Part shown: piece after piece, positions 17,603 through 26,235 of the stretch | How the letters are laid out: the number at the start of each line of letters is the position of its first letter | How positions within the stretch are numbered: the stretch's first letter is position 1 | From: Flavobacterium sp. TAB 87 | GTDB lineage: Bacteria > Bacteroidota > Bacteroidia > Flavobacteriales > Flavobacteriaceae | Reading direction: 5' to 3' | DNA: 64,000 nt | Assembly (NCBI RefSeq): GCF_001529295.1 | Contig: NZ_LLWK01000038.1 | Span: forward strand, 682,001 to 746,000 | Notes under the pieces: model-generated | What the model was told of the DNA's origin: nothing | Databases searched by the model: none | The model's input: only the letters and a program-made list of their open reading frames with translations | Translations under genes and position numbers: made by a program

Positions 17603-18973
17603 ATGAGGTCAATTTTAATCATCGGAGCCGGTCGTTCAGCATCATCGTTAATTCGGTATTTGCTGTCAAAAGCTATAGAGGAGAAATTACATCTTATTAT
17701 CGCTGATATTTCTTTGGAACAAGCTCAGAAAAAAGCTAAAAATCATTCTAATGCGACCCCAATTGCATTAGATATTTTTGATGAAGTGCAAAGGCACCAA
17801 GCAATCAAAAAAGCCAGCATTGTTGTTTCGATGCTTCCCGCACATTTACACATTCAAGTCGCTCGAGACTGTTTAACGTATGGCAAAAATTTAGTAACTG
17901 CTTCGTATGTCAATGATGCAATGTTACTATTGAATGAAGAAGTAAAAGCCAAAGGTTTAATCTTCATGAACGAAATTGGGTTAGATCCTGGTATTGATCA
18001 CATGAGCGCCATGAAAGTAATCGATGAGATTAGAGAATCTGGTGGAAAAATGCTGCTTTTTGAATCTTTTTGCGGAGGTCTTGTTGCACCCGAATCGGAT
18101 TCCAATTTATGGAATTATAAATTTACTTGGTCGCCACGTAATGTTGTTTTGGCTGGTCAAGGCGGCGCTGCCAAATTTATACAGGAAGGAACGTACAAAT
18201 ACATTCCGTATAATAATCTGTTTAAGAGGACAGAGTTTTTACAAGTCGAAGACTACGGACGTTTTGAAGCTTATCCGAACAGGGATTCTCTAAAATACCG
18301 CTCGGTTTATGGTTTAGATCACGCATTGACTTTGTACCGAGGAACGATTAGAAGAGTTGGTTTTTCAAAAGCGTGGAATATGTTTGTTCAGCTGGGTATG
18401 ACCGATGACAGCTACATCATGGAGAATTCGCAGACAATGAGTTATCGGGAGTTTATCAATTCATTTTTGCCTTATCATCCAACGGATTCTGTCGAAATAA
18501 AAATGAGATTGATTCTCAAAATTGATCCCGACGATATTATGTGGGATAAATTGGTAGAACTTGATTTGTTTAATGCGACAAAGATTATTGGACTAGAAAA
18601 TGCTACTCCAGCACAAATTTTAGAAAAAATACTTTCAGATAGCTGGACGTTGCAACCCGAAGACAAAGACATGATCGTCATGTACCATAAGTTTGGATAT
18701 GAAAAAGAAGGGGTTAGAACTCAAATTGATTCAAAAATGGTTTGTATTGGGGAAGATCAAACTTTTACTGCAATGGCAAAAACGGTGGGACTTCCTGTAG
18801 CTATCGCGACCTTGCTAATTCTTAATAAAAAAATAACAACTACTGGCGTTCAATTGCCTATTACTAAAGAAGTTTATTTACCAATTCTTAAAGAATTGGA
18901 AGAGTACGGCGTCTTTTTTAGCGAGCAAAAAGCACCATATTATGGCTATAACCCAGATGTAGTTTTTAAATAA
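17603..18973 (+). CDS. Saccharopine dehydrogenase family oxidoreductase
   Basis: A 456-residue protein with an N-terminal Rossmann fold (GAGRSASSLIRYLL, about 7-20), the conserved NEIGLDPGIDHMSAM block (about 119-133) and a C-terminal catalytic domain typical of the glutamate-forming saccharopine dehydrogenase/reductase (LYS9-like). The predicted reaction interconverts saccharopine with alpha-aminoadipate semialdehyde and glutamate, in lysine metabolism. No other gene of that pathway is adjacent, so a degradative or different role is open. It ends at a strong terminator. Confidence 0.88.
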   Translation: MRSILIIGAGRSASSLIRYLLSKAIEEKLHLIIADISLEQAQKKAKNHSNATPIALDIFDEVQRHQAIKKASIVVSMLPAHLHIQVARDCLTYGKNLVTASYVNDAMLLLNEEVKAKGLIFMNEIGLDPGIDHMSAMKVIDEIRESGGKMLLFESFCGGLVAPESDSNLWNYKFTWSPRNVVLAGQGGAAKFIQEGTYKYIPYNNLFKRTEFLQVEDYGRFEAYPNRDSLKYRSVYGLDHALTLYRGTIRRVGFSKAWNMFVQLGMTDDSYIMENSQTMSYREFINSFLPYHPTDSVEIKMRLILKIDPDDIMWDKLVELDLFNATKIIGLENATPAQILEKILSDSWTLQPEDKDMIVMYHKFGYEKEGVRTQIDSKMVCIGEDQTFTAMAKTVGLPVAIATLLILNKKITTTGVQLPITKEVYLPILKELEEYGVFFSEQKAPYYGYNPDVVFK

Positions 18974-19003
18974 TAGTTTTTTATAGTTTTTTAGTTTTTA
19001 GTT

Positions 19004-19041
19004 AATCCGCTTCCTGTTGGTTGGGAAGCGGATTTTTTTTA
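19004..19041 (+). terminator. Terminator after the saccharopine dehydrogenase gene
   Basis: Perfect 10-bp arms ATCCGCTTCC and GGAAGCGGAT around a 9-base loop are followed by eight Ts. Confidence 0.9.
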
Positions 19042-19141
19042 CTGCTAATCTTTTTGATTTGAAAAAACCTGCTTTTCTCTACATTTGTTTTCAAAAATAA
19101 GGCAACTTTCTACTTTCAAAAACACTTAAATTTTTATTATC

Positions 19142-20611
19142 TTATTGATAAGAGTCAAGCGTTATTGGTAAGCTATATAGTACTCGTACCGGATCACTGT
19201 TTACTTTGCCTGGTGTCCATTTTGGACATAGTTTCATGACTCTTATGGCTTCTTCTCCAGTTCCGTAACCTATGTCTCTTATGCTTTTGATTTCTGTTAT
19301 GCTCCCATCCTTTTCTATAATAAAGGTTATGTAAACTCTTCCTTTTCCCTTAGCATCACTCATTTCTTGGGAGACGTAAAAATTATTTGCTACAAACTTA
19401 TAAAATTCATTTATACCTCCAGGAAAACTGGGGTTTTCAGAAATTTCATTTGTATTATAGATTTCGCCATCTGCTTTTTTTACTTTTTGATTTTCAGGAC
19501 TGTAAACATCTATTTCAATAATCGCTGCACCTCCTTTTTTTAATTCAGCGCTTAGTTCTTCGTTTGTCGGCAATTCTTTCTTTTTTGATAGAATAGAAGG
19601 AATTGCTTTTTCTTCAAGAGGAGTTAAATCAGGATATTTTTTTTCTGTGACAATTTTTCCGTTTTTATCTTTTATTTTAAAAGTAGTCTTCTCGTAGTAT
19701 TTATTAAATATACCTTCTGATTTCTTGTTAATTGTAGTTGGTGCTTTTTTATCTTGTGCTACAACTTTAGTGCATAAAGAAAATACTAATGCAGTTAATA
19801 CGGGAATCACAACTCCCTTTTTTAATAAAGCTCTTGTTACTGATGTGGTTTTCGTCATCATAATTAATCGTTTTTTAGTTACTGAATAATTTAAATTACT
19901 GGCCAAGTAATAGGTTGGGTTCGCGTTTGCTTTTGCCAGTAGCAAATTTTGATAAAACGGAACATTGTTATAAGATTTTACCACTTTTTCATCTGCGAGG
20001 AATTCGTGGTTGAGTTGTATGGCTTTTTTATAAAAAAATAAAACAGGGTTGAACCAAAATAAAACTTTCAAAGTTTCTATAAAAAGAATGTCATAAGTGT
20101 GTTTTTGGGTAACATGAATTAGTTCGTGCGTAAATAATTCGGGTTCAATTTTTCTACTATTATATTCAGTTTCATTGATGAAAATACTATTTAAGAAAGT
20201 GTACGGAAGCGTTTGTTCTTTTACTAAGACCAATTTTGAGTGCTGGTAAGAGATACTTTCAGTCGATTTTGCTTTCTTGTGTAATTTTAGAATGTTTCTA
20301 ACGAAGCGAATTAGCATAATTGAAGTGATAATACCATACAGAATGTAGATGGAATAAACCCAATAATTTACGGGATCATCTATAATTGCTACGGTTTCTC
20401 CTTCTATTTTGATGTTGTTTTGAGTTCTAATAGGAATGGTGATTTCGTGAATTACTTCGATAGTTATAAAAGGCACTATGAATGAAAAAACTATTCCAAA
20501 TAATAAGTAAAACCTATTAAACTGATGCATCTTTTCTTTCTCAAGAAGTAAATAATACACTGCTAACAAAACAGCTAGTGCAATTGTGGATTTGATTAAA
20601 AAGTCTATCAT
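19142..20611 (-). CDS. M56 (BlaR1-like) metallopeptidase with TonB C-terminal domain
   Basis: The 489-residue product has N-terminal membrane segments (about 1-22, 34-56, 82-106), then the zinc-protease motif HELIH (162-166) followed by NHEFLADE, which supplies the third ligand. Another membrane segment (about 265-285) leads to a periplasmic part ending in a TonB C-terminal fold (GRVYITFIIEKDGSITEIKS and the CPKWTPGK turn). BlaR1-type proteins sense an envelope signal and inactivate a BlaI repressor by proteolysis. The TonB-like end replaces the penicillin-binding sensor domain, so the signal is not a beta-lactam. Its start overlaps the blaI-like stop by four bases (ATGA). Confidence 0.9.
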   Translation of the reverse strand: MIDFLIKSTIALAVLLAVYYLLLEKEKMHQFNRFYLLFGIVFSFIVPFITIEVIHEITIPIRTQNNIKIEGETVAIIDDPVNYWVYSIYILYGIITSIMLIRFVRNILKLHKKAKSTESISYQHSKLVLVKEQTLPYTFLNSIFINETEYNSRKIEPELFTHELIHVTQKHTYDILFIETLKVLFWFNPVLFFYKKAIQLNHEFLADEKVVKSYNNVPFYQNLLLAKANANPTYYLASNLNYSVTKKRLIMMTKTTSVTRALLKKGVVIPVLTALVFSLCTKVVAQDKKAPTTINKKSEGIFNKYYEKTTFKIKDKNGKIVTEKKYPDLTPLEEKAIPSILSKKKELPTNEELSAELKKGGAAIIEIDVYSPENQKVKKADGEIYNTNEISENPSFPGGINEFYKFVANNFYVSQEMSDAKGKGRVYITFIIEKDGSITEIKSIRDIGYGTGEEAIRVMKLCPKWTPGKVNSDPVRVLYSLPITLDSYQ

Positions 20612-20982
20612 TTTTTCTTGTTTTCAATGGCGCTGTCTACGATCTTTTTGAGCTCCTGTAATTCTGAAGCGGTCAAGTTGGTTTCGTTTGTAAAGAAGGA
20701 AGCAAACTGTGATGTCGAATTATTAAAAAAGTTTTTAATTAATCCGTTTACGTGTTTAGAGAAATAGTCGCTTTTTTTAACCAAAGGATAATATTCTCTT
20801 GAATTACCGAATGCTGTGTACGCGACGAAATTTTTATCAATCATCCGTTTGAGTAAGGTAGCAACGGTAGTTGTTTTGGGCTTGGGCTCTGGTAAAACCT
20901 CAAGCAAATCTTTCATGAAAGCCTTTTCGAGTTGCCAAAGATGTTCCATCAATTGTTCTTCGGCGTTGGTTAGTTGTTGCAT
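20608..20982 (-). CDS. BlaI/MecI family transcriptional repressor
   Basis: A 124-residue winged-helix repressor. The opening LTNAEEQLMEHLWQLEKAF and the recognition region KTTTVATLLKRMIDKNFV match the BlaI/MecI/CopY family, and a C-terminal helical dimerisation segment follows. Repressors of this family are cleaved after activation of a partner M56 membrane protease, which is encoded immediately downstream with a four-base overlap. A lipoprotein gene lies six bases upstream, so all three are probably one autoregulated operon. Confidence 0.92.
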   Translation of the reverse strand: MQQLTNAEEQLMEHLWQLEKAFMKDLLEVLPEPKPKTTTVATLLKRMIDKNFVAYTAFGNSREYYPLVKKSDYFSKHVNGLIKNFFNNSTSQFASFFTNETNLTASELQELKKIVDSAIENKKK

Positions 20983-20988
20983 GATTGT

Positions 20989-21414
20989 TTAATTTATGTT
21001 TTCTTCGGAAAGTAATTCTCCGTTTTTATAGTTTTTAGTCTTAATTAATTTTCCTTCGTCTGAATAAAATTTCCAGCGTCCCGTATAAAACCAGTGCGAT
21101 TCTTTTGTGGTTACTTCTAATCTTGTAATGCCTTTAGATTGTCTTTTGCCATTGCTGTGTAAGTATTTTACTTTGCAGACATCAGACTTGTATGTTTCTC
21201 TTTTATAAAGTTTATCGTTTATAAATTCCTTCCAAGTTTTTACTGGGATGTTATTTTTATAACGTTCTACAAATTTATATTTTGTACGGTCAATTGTTGA
21301 TTCGGTAATCCATAATCCTTCTTTCTTTTTGTTTATAGTTTGATTGGTCGGTTTGCTTTTGCAGCCAATAAGGAACAAAATTAATACTAAAAGAAGTGCT
21401 TTTTTATAACTCAT
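20989..21414 (-). CDS. Predicted lipoprotein with MORN-like repeats
   Basis: A 141-residue protein with the lipobox LIGC (Cys18) and a folded part with YwqK/MORN-2-like strands, such as KKEGLWITE, WKEFINDKLYKRETYK, and the closing GRWKFYSDEGKLIKTKNY plus KNGELL. Such repeats are common in Bacteroidota lipoproteins of unknown role. It is the first gene of the operon with the BlaI and M56 genes, which suggests that it is linked to the signal sensed, or is the regulated output. Confidence 0.7.
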   Translation of the reverse strand: MSYKKALLLVLILFLIGCKSKPTNQTINKKKEGLWITESTIDRTKYKFVERYKNNIPVKTWKEFINDKLYKRETYKSDVCKVKYLHSNGKRQSKGITRLEVTTKESHWFYTGRWKFYSDEGKLIKTKNYKNGELLSEENIN

Positions 21415-21510
21415 ATTCTACATACTAAAACATTGCTCTACAAATGCAGAATAAAAATTTAACTATGCAAATAAATTTGTATAATTATTGAAAATGAAGC
21501 TGTTATGGTT

Positions 21511-21595
21511 TGCGTTAGGGATAGAAGCGGTTCCTTTTACTTTTTTCTTTAAAAAGTAAAAGATATAGTGGACAGCCCGCCCGCAGGGAACGCCC
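21511..21595 (-). repeat. Dispersed intergenic repeat, copy 3 (reverse orientation)
   Basis: Read on the minus strand it has GTCCACTATATCTTTTAC, a T-rich/A-rich stem, then GTAAAAGGAACCGCTTC and TATCCCTAACG. These align with the left and right ends of the copy at 1378-1461. The central hairpin here is made of ACTTTTTT/AAAAAGT-type arms instead of the GC palindrome. Confidence 0.55.
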
Positions 21596-21627
21596 AAAAA
21601 AAAATCCGCTCATAACTGAACGGATTT
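21596..21627 (-). terminator. Terminator after the M20 dipeptidase gene
   Basis: On the minus strand arms AAATCCG and CGGATTT enclose a 12-base loop and are followed by a run of Ts, 29 bases after the dipeptidase stop. Confidence 0.75.
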
Positions 21628-21655
21628 AGGATTTTATAAAATTTTGAAAATTATT

Positions 21656-23044
21656 TTACTTTGATAATTCTACAAAATATTTGTAGAATAAAGGAATAGT
21701 TTCGATTCCTTTTAGGTAATTGAAAACTCCAAAATGCTCGTTTGGCGAGTGTATCGCGTCACTGTCTAAGCCGAATCCCATCAGGATTGTTTTGCTTTTT
21801 AATTCTTGTTCAAACAAAGCAACGATTGGAATACTACCACCCGAACGTACTGGAATTGCTGGAACGCCAAAGGTTTCGGTGTAGGCTTTATTGGCGGCTT
21901 GATAGCCGATGCTGTCAATTGGCGTAACATAACCTTGACCGCCGTGGTGTGGTTTTACTTTTACCGTAACGCCTGCGGGCGCGATGCTCATGAAGTGTTT
22001 GGTGAACAATTCGGTGATTTCTTCCCAATCTTGATTGGGTACCAAACGCATAGATATTTTGGCAAATGCTTTGCTTGCAATGACCGTTTTGGCTCCTTCG
22101 CCAATGTAACCTCCCCAGATTCCGTTTACGTCTAAGGTTGGACGTATGGAGTTTCTTTCATTGGTTACGTATCCTTTTTCACCAGAAACATCGTTCAAGT
22201 CTAAGGCTTTTTTATATTTTTCTAAGCTAAAAGGTGCTTTTGCCATTTCGGCTCTTTCTTCTACTGATAATTCTTGGACTTTATCGTAGAATCCAGGAAT
22301 GGTAATGTGATTGTTTTCGTCGTGTAATTGCGCAATCATTTTTGCTAAAATGTTGATTGGATTCGCCACAGCGCCACCATATAATCCAGAATGTAAATCT
22401 CGGTTGGGTCCAGTAACTTCTACTTCTACATAACTCAATCCGCGAAGACCAGTTGTAATTGAAGGTTGTTGGTTGGAGATCATTCCGGTGTCTGAAATTA
22501 AAATCACGTCGTTTTTTAACTTCTCGTGGTTGTTTTCGACAAATGTTTTTAGGTTTACGCTACCCACTTCTTCTTCGCCTTCGATCATAAACTTAACGTT
22601 GCAAGGCAAAGTGTTGGTTTGCATCATTAGCTCAAAAGCTTTTACGTGCATGTACATTTGACCTTTGTCATCGCAAGCGCCACGAGCAAAGATGGCTCCT
22701 TCGGGATGAATTTCTGTTTTTTTAATTACAGGTTCAAAAGGAGGTGAGGTCCATAATTCGATTGGATCTGGTGGTTGAACGTCGTAATGTCCGTATACCA
22801 AAATAGTTGGTAGGTTGGGGTCGATCATTTTTTCGCCGTAAACAATTGGATAACCGTCTGTTTCACAAATTTCGACTGTATCGCAACCTGCTTTTTCTAG
22901 ACTTACTTTTACCGCTTCAGAAGTATCAATAACATCTTGCGAATAGGCGGCATCGGCACTAACCGAAGGGATTTTTAATAACTCTATCAATTCGTTAAGG
23001 AAACGTTCCTTGTTTTTTTGAATGTACGACTTTATAACTTCCAT
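21656..23044 (-). CDS. M20 family dipeptidase
   Basis: A 462-residue zinc peptidase of the M20 clan. Metal and catalytic motifs appear in order: YGHYDVQPPDP (about 84-94, first His and catalytic Asp), FARGACDDKGQMYMH (about 119-133, bridging Asp), MIEGEEEVGS (about 154-163, catalytic Glu pair) and the C-terminal DAIHSPNEHFG His region. The dimerisation lid with the DLHSGLYGG stretch identifies the dipeptidase/CNDP-like subgroup. It is probably cytoplasmic, as no signal peptide is seen. A TACTTTTG element on the minus strand at 23067-23074 may be its -7 promoter element. Confidence 0.92.
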   Translation of the reverse strand: MEVIKSYIQKNKERFLNELIELLKIPSVSADAAYSQDVIDTSEAVKVSLEKAGCDTVEICETDGYPIVYGEKMIDPNLPTILVYGHYDVQPPDPIELWTSPPFEPVIKKTEIHPEGAIFARGACDDKGQMYMHVKAFELMMQTNTLPCNVKFMIEGEEEVGSVNLKTFVENNHEKLKNDVILISDTGMISNQQPSITTGLRGLSYVEVEVTGPNRDLHSGLYGGAVANPINILAKMIAQLHDENNHITIPGFYDKVQELSVEERAEMAKAPFSLEKYKKALDLNDVSGEKGYVTNERNSIRPTLDVNGIWGGYIGEGAKTVIASKAFAKISMRLVPNQDWEEITELFTKHFMSIAPAGVTVKVKPHHGGQGYVTPIDSIGYQAANKAYTETFGVPAIPVRSGGSIPIVALFEQELKSKTILMGFGLDSDAIHSPNEHFGVFNYLKGIETIPLFYKYFVELSK

Positions 23045-23109
23045 TTAGTGTGTTTTTTTAGACTTTCAAAAGTACGAAAAACAGATTTATATATTTTTTT
23101 AATATTTCC

Positions 23110-23139
23110 TTTGAAATTTCGTAGATATGATTATCTTTG
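23110..23139 (+). promoter_or_regulatory. Promoter of tRNA-Leu
   Basis: TTTG (23110-23113) and TATCTTTG (23132-23139) are separated by 18 bases, a full match to the Bacteroidota TTTG / TAnnTTTG promoter pattern. The mature tRNA begins 14 bases after it. Confidence 0.8.
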
Positions 23140-23152
23140 CACCCACAATTAC

Positions 23153-23234
23153 GCGGATATGGTGAAATTGGTAGACATGCCAGACTTAGGATCTGGTGCC
23201 GCAAGGCGTGTAGGTTCGAGTCCTATTATCCGCA
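23153..23234 (+). tRNA. tRNA-Leu (anticodon UAG)
   Basis: The acceptor stem GCGGATA pairs with TATCCGC. The anticodon stem CCAGA/TCTGG holds the loop CTTAGGA with anticodon TAG. A 13-base variable arm with a GCC/GGC stem is the class II form expected for leucine. The T arm carries GTTCGAG. The 3' CCA is not encoded. A promoter and terminator flank it closely, so it is a single-gene unit. Confidence 0.96.
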
Positions 23235-23237
23235 CTG

Positions 23238-23275
23238 AAACCCTTAACAAGCTATTTGTTAAGGGTTTTTTCTTT
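23238..23275 (+). terminator. Terminator after tRNA-Leu
   Basis: Perfect 13-bp arms, AAACCCTTAACAA (23238-23250) and TTGTTAAGGGTTT (23256-23268), enclose GCTAT and run into a T-rich tract. Confidence 0.92.
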
Positions 23276-23501
23276 TTAAGTTAGCCGATAATTAGATAAT
23301 TAACGTTTTTGAATTTCTATTTTACTTTTCAGAGCGCTATTTTTCATAGATTAAAAAGTAAATAAACGGTTAATTTTGCTCTCTTTTAAATTTATGTAGT
23401 GCTTGACTTTATCAAGGATAGACAAAATAGTATACTGATATGCGCTTTTACATTTTATATGTAGTATTTTTATTTTCGTAAAATCACGATGGAATAAAAG
23501 A

Positions 23502-24032
23502 ATGAAAAAAGAACTACAGTACTATTACGTTCATGGCTTGCACTCTTCAAAAAAGGCTAAAAAATTTAAAGACATTCAAATAAAATATCCCAACGCCATC
23601 TGCTTGGATTGGTTGGTTGGTGACAATTTAGCCGAAAAAATTAAGGATTGGGTGGAAGTAATTAAAGAGTCAAAATTAGAAGCTGTACTGATCGGCTCGT
23701 CTACAGGTTGTAACTTAATAGTTCAAATGAATCAATTGCTAGCTACGTCTACTATTCATCCGAAAACAATATTTCTTAACCCATTATTAAGCCTTGAGCA
23801 AGTACTTATTAAAGAATTAATGCCAGAAGAAGTCGAAAAGTACATTAGCGAAATTAATTATTTTAAGGATTACCTTTTAATAGTGTCAGATAGTGACGAA
23901 GTTTTAGATCATAAGAAAATCAGTCTGCAAATAAAAGAGTCCAATCAAATGCTAATTTCGGAAAACGATAATCATAAGTTACTTAAATTTAAAGATCACT
24001 TTGAAACGATTGACGCTTATATCCATTTCTAA
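23502..24032 (+). CDS. YqiA/YcfP-like alpha/beta hydrolase
   Basis: A 176-residue minimal alpha/beta-hydrolase without signal peptide. It has the oxyanion-region YVHGLHSS (9-16), the nucleophile elbow GSSTG (65-69, Ser67), an acidic candidate in IVSDSDEVLDH and a final His in NDNHKLLKF. The size and order match the YqiA/YcfP esterase family, whose substrates are poorly known. It sits alone between the tRNA and the DUF937 gene, each with its own leader. Confidence 0.82.
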   Translation: MKKELQYYYVHGLHSSKKAKKFKDIQIKYPNAICLDWLVGDNLAEKIKDWVEVIKESKLEAVLIGSSTGCNLIVQMNQLLATSTIHPKTIFLNPLLSLEQVLIKELMPEEVEKYISEINYFKDYLLIVSDSDEVLDHKKISLQIKESNQMLISENDNHKLLKFKDHFETIDAYIHF

Positions 24033-24169
24033 TTGAAATTATGTATTTTTTACGATACACTTATATAATTGTAATTAATTTCCTGTTATTTTAGAATTGT
24101 TAAACAGTTCTTAAATGTTTTTTTAACATTTTATTTGCTTAAGCGACTATTTTCCATATATTTATCACA

Positions 24170-24200
24170 TAATCGATAAAATACCACACTTTATCGATTA
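24170..24200. promoter_or_regulatory. Perfect 11-bp inverted repeat upstream of the DUF937 gene
   Basis: TAATCGATAAA (24170-24180) and TTTATCGATTA (24190-24200) are exact reverse complements around a 9-base spacer, ending 43 bases before the start codon. No T-run follows, so an operator is more likely than a terminator. The binding protein is unknown. Confidence 0.5.
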
Positions 24201-24243
24201 TTTAGAAAAATAGTAAATAGTTTCACTTCATAAATCAGTACGT

Positions 24244-24846
24244 ATGAACCCCAACTTACAAATTGAGCTTAAACGTTTTATTTCCTCCAATGTTGTTTCC
24301 AAGTTAAATAAATTTTATTTCGAGAATGATTCTTTACTAAATAAAGCCATCGACGCTGCAATTGGAACCTTGTTTTTAGGAATTTTAAATAAAAGTGAAG
24401 CCGAAGATTTGTACAAGGATACTCTTGAATATGTTGCTGAAACCGAATTTTATAATGAAATTGAGTTCGAATCATCTCGTTTGCTTTCTGTAGATGATTG
24501 TTACAAGGCTTATGGAGATTCTATATTGTCACAACTCTTTGAAAATAAAAAGGAACGAATTACCGAAATGATTTCTAATGAAATTGGTATTAAAAGTGAA
24601 ACAGCTTGTGAAATTTTTAATTTTGCAGCTTTACTAAGTTTTTCCTACCTCTGTAATAAAAAGAAAAGTTTAAGCGAATTAAAAGCACTAATTGAAGAGC
24701 AAAAAAGAGGAATTTTAAATACGATTCCTAGTGGAATAAAGATAATAATGGGTTATACTAATTACGAATATGTCGAAGAAAAGTCTGGCAGACGATTTTC
24801 TACTTCCTCGATCTTTAGCACTTTGTTTTCTTCAAAAGTTTCCTAA
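24244..24846 (+). CDS. DUF937 domain protein
   Basis: A 200-residue, mostly helical, probably cytoplasmic protein resembling DUF937. Typical elements are the repeated helix pairs with DAAIGTLFLGILNKSE near the N-terminus, the QLFENKKERITEMISNEIGI segment (about 98-117) and a following hydrophobic helix (EIFNFAALLSFSYL). Family function is unknown. A perfect inverted repeat lies directly upstream and a bidirectional terminator directly downstream, so it is its own transcription unit. Confidence 0.68.
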   Translation: MNPNLQIELKRFISSNVVSKLNKFYFENDSLLNKAIDAAIGTLFLGILNKSEAEDLYKDTLEYVAETEFYNEIEFESSRLLSVDDCYKAYGDSILSQLFENKKERITEMISNEIGIKSETACEIFNFAALLSFSYLCNKKKSLSELKALIEEQKRGILNTIPSGIKIIMGYTNYEYVEEKSGRRFSTSSIFSTLFSSKVS

Positions 24847-24847
24847 A

Positions 24848-24884
24848 AAAAATCCTGTCTTACAAAGTAAAACAGGATTTTTTA
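24848..24884. terminator. Bidirectional terminator
   Basis: Arms AATCCTGT and ACAGGATT, extended by TTAC/GTAA with one mismatch, are flanked by A and T runs. It serves the DUF937 gene and the convergent pseudouridine synthase gene. Confidence 0.85.
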
Positions 24885-24901
24885 TATTTATCTAAAAAGT
24901 T

Positions 24902-25810
24902 CTAAACGTTCTTTAAATTGATCACTTCTTGATCAGTCAAAAAGCGCCAGTTACCACGAGGTAAATTCTTTTTGGTTAAACCAGCAAACGCAACGCGGTC
25001 AATACGCAGTACATCGTAACCAGCTTGCTCAAAAATCGCACGTACTACTTTAACGTTAGAGGAACGCAATTTTAAACCAATTTCACTTTTAGCTTCGTTT
25101 TCAATATAGCTTACATCTTCAACAAAAACGCGGTGACCATCAATAACAACTCCTTTATTAATTCGCTCTAAATCTTCAAACTTTAAGTTTTTATCTAAAG
25201 AGACTTGATAAATTTTAGACGATTTCTGATTCGGTAAAGTAAATTTACGAATCATGTCGGTATCGTTAGTAAACAACAACAATCCAGTCGTGTTTTTGTC
25301 CATTCTACCTACAGAACCAATTTTAGAATTTGTTGCACCACGAACTAATTCTAAAACATTACGATGCTCTTGACCTTCGTCTAGTGCCGTTGTAAAGTTT
25401 TTTGGTTTGTTCAACAAAATATATTCTTTTTTCTCTGGTGTCAAAGTGGCACCATCAAAATTCACTACATCTGTAGTTTTTACCAAGTAACCCATCTCGG
25501 TTACTGGAACGCCATTCACTTTTACGTTACCCGATTGAATATAAATATCAGCATCACGACGAGAGCAAACCCCCGAATTCGAAATGTATTTATTCAGACG
25601 CATCTCATCAGCAGCCTTCTGTCTTTTCGGAGCTTGATTCGGTTTTTTAGCCGCTTTTTTAGCTTCCTCTTCTACCTCTTTGGCAGTTGGTTTCACTTTT
25701 TTAGGACCTTGTGCGCGCTTCGCCATAGGTGGTTTTGGCTTGTTAGAGCTCGGTCTTGAGCTACTCGGTCTCGATCCGCCTCTTTTATTATTGCCTTCCT
25801 TGTTATTCAT
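24902..25810 (-). CDS. rRNA pseudouridine synthase (RsuA/RluB type)
   Basis: A 302-residue enzyme that isomerises specific uridines in rRNA. Residues about 1-65 form a basic low-complexity tail rich in Lys, Pro, Ser and Arg. An S4 RNA-binding domain follows (RLNKYISNSGVCSRRDAD, about 72-89). The catalytic domain holds GRMDKNTTGLLLFTND (about 169-184), whose Asp is the catalytic residue, and closes with LPRGNWRFLTDQE. The extended tail is common in Bacteroidota RluB-like proteins. Which rRNA position is modified cannot be read from the sequence. Confidence 0.92.
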   Translation of the reverse strand: MNNKEGNNKRGGSRPSSSRPSSNKPKPPMAKRAQGPKKVKPTAKEVEEEAKKAAKKPNQAPKRQKAADEMRLNKYISNSGVCSRRDADIYIQSGNVKVNGVPVTEMGYLVKTTDVVNFDGATLTPEKKEYILLNKPKNFTTALDEGQEHRNVLELVRGATNSKIGSVGRMDKNTTGLLLFTNDTDMIRKFTLPNQKSSKIYQVSLDKNLKFEDLERINKGVVIDGHRVFVEDVSYIENEAKSEIGLKLRSSNVKVVRAIFEQAGYDVLRIDRVAFAGLTKKNLPRGNWRFLTDQEVINLKNV

Positions 25811-25940
25811 AAATTTCTAATTACTTCATCATTTAGGGCTTATCGCCTCAGTTTGCAAAGATACCATTTATTCATAAGCAAAAATAAAATTGCTTATTAT
25901 AAAATAAGACGTAGTTTATTAACAAAATCATGCTAATTTC

Positions 25941-26090
25941 TAGAAGCTGTTCCTGCTATTCGTTTCAAGCGTTTTGGCACAAATTTTTTTTTCAAAGTTG
26001 CTACAGGAGCTTCCTTTGGTCGCTCTGTTGCAACAAGAAAAAATAGATTTTTGCCTGCAAAGGCTTTTCTCTAGTATCAGGGCTAACGGT
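25941..26090 (+). repeat. Dispersed intergenic repeat, copy 2 (expanded centre)
   Basis: This lies in a 425-base gap without a gene (25811-26235). The left end GAAGCTGTTCCTGCTATTCG and right end AGTATCAGGGCTAACGGT align with the ends of the copy at 1378-1461. The centre is longer and lacks the GC palindrome. The rest of the gap shows no convincing coding frame. Confidence 0.5.
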
Positions 26091-26235
26091 ACATTGCTAA
26101 GAAACCATACTGATGCATCAAAACTGTTTTAAACTCTCAGTAAATAAAAGTGAAATAAATTGAGTCAACGGAGTGGTAAAAAAGAGTCGTGCGATTTTAC
26201 CAATCGATTTTCAGGAAAATTCAAGTTGGTGGCCG

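Noticed and set aside
21806-22135. 109-codon open frame opposite the M20 dipeptidase
   Set aside because: It is antisense to conserved peptidase sequence, with no leader or recognisable motif.
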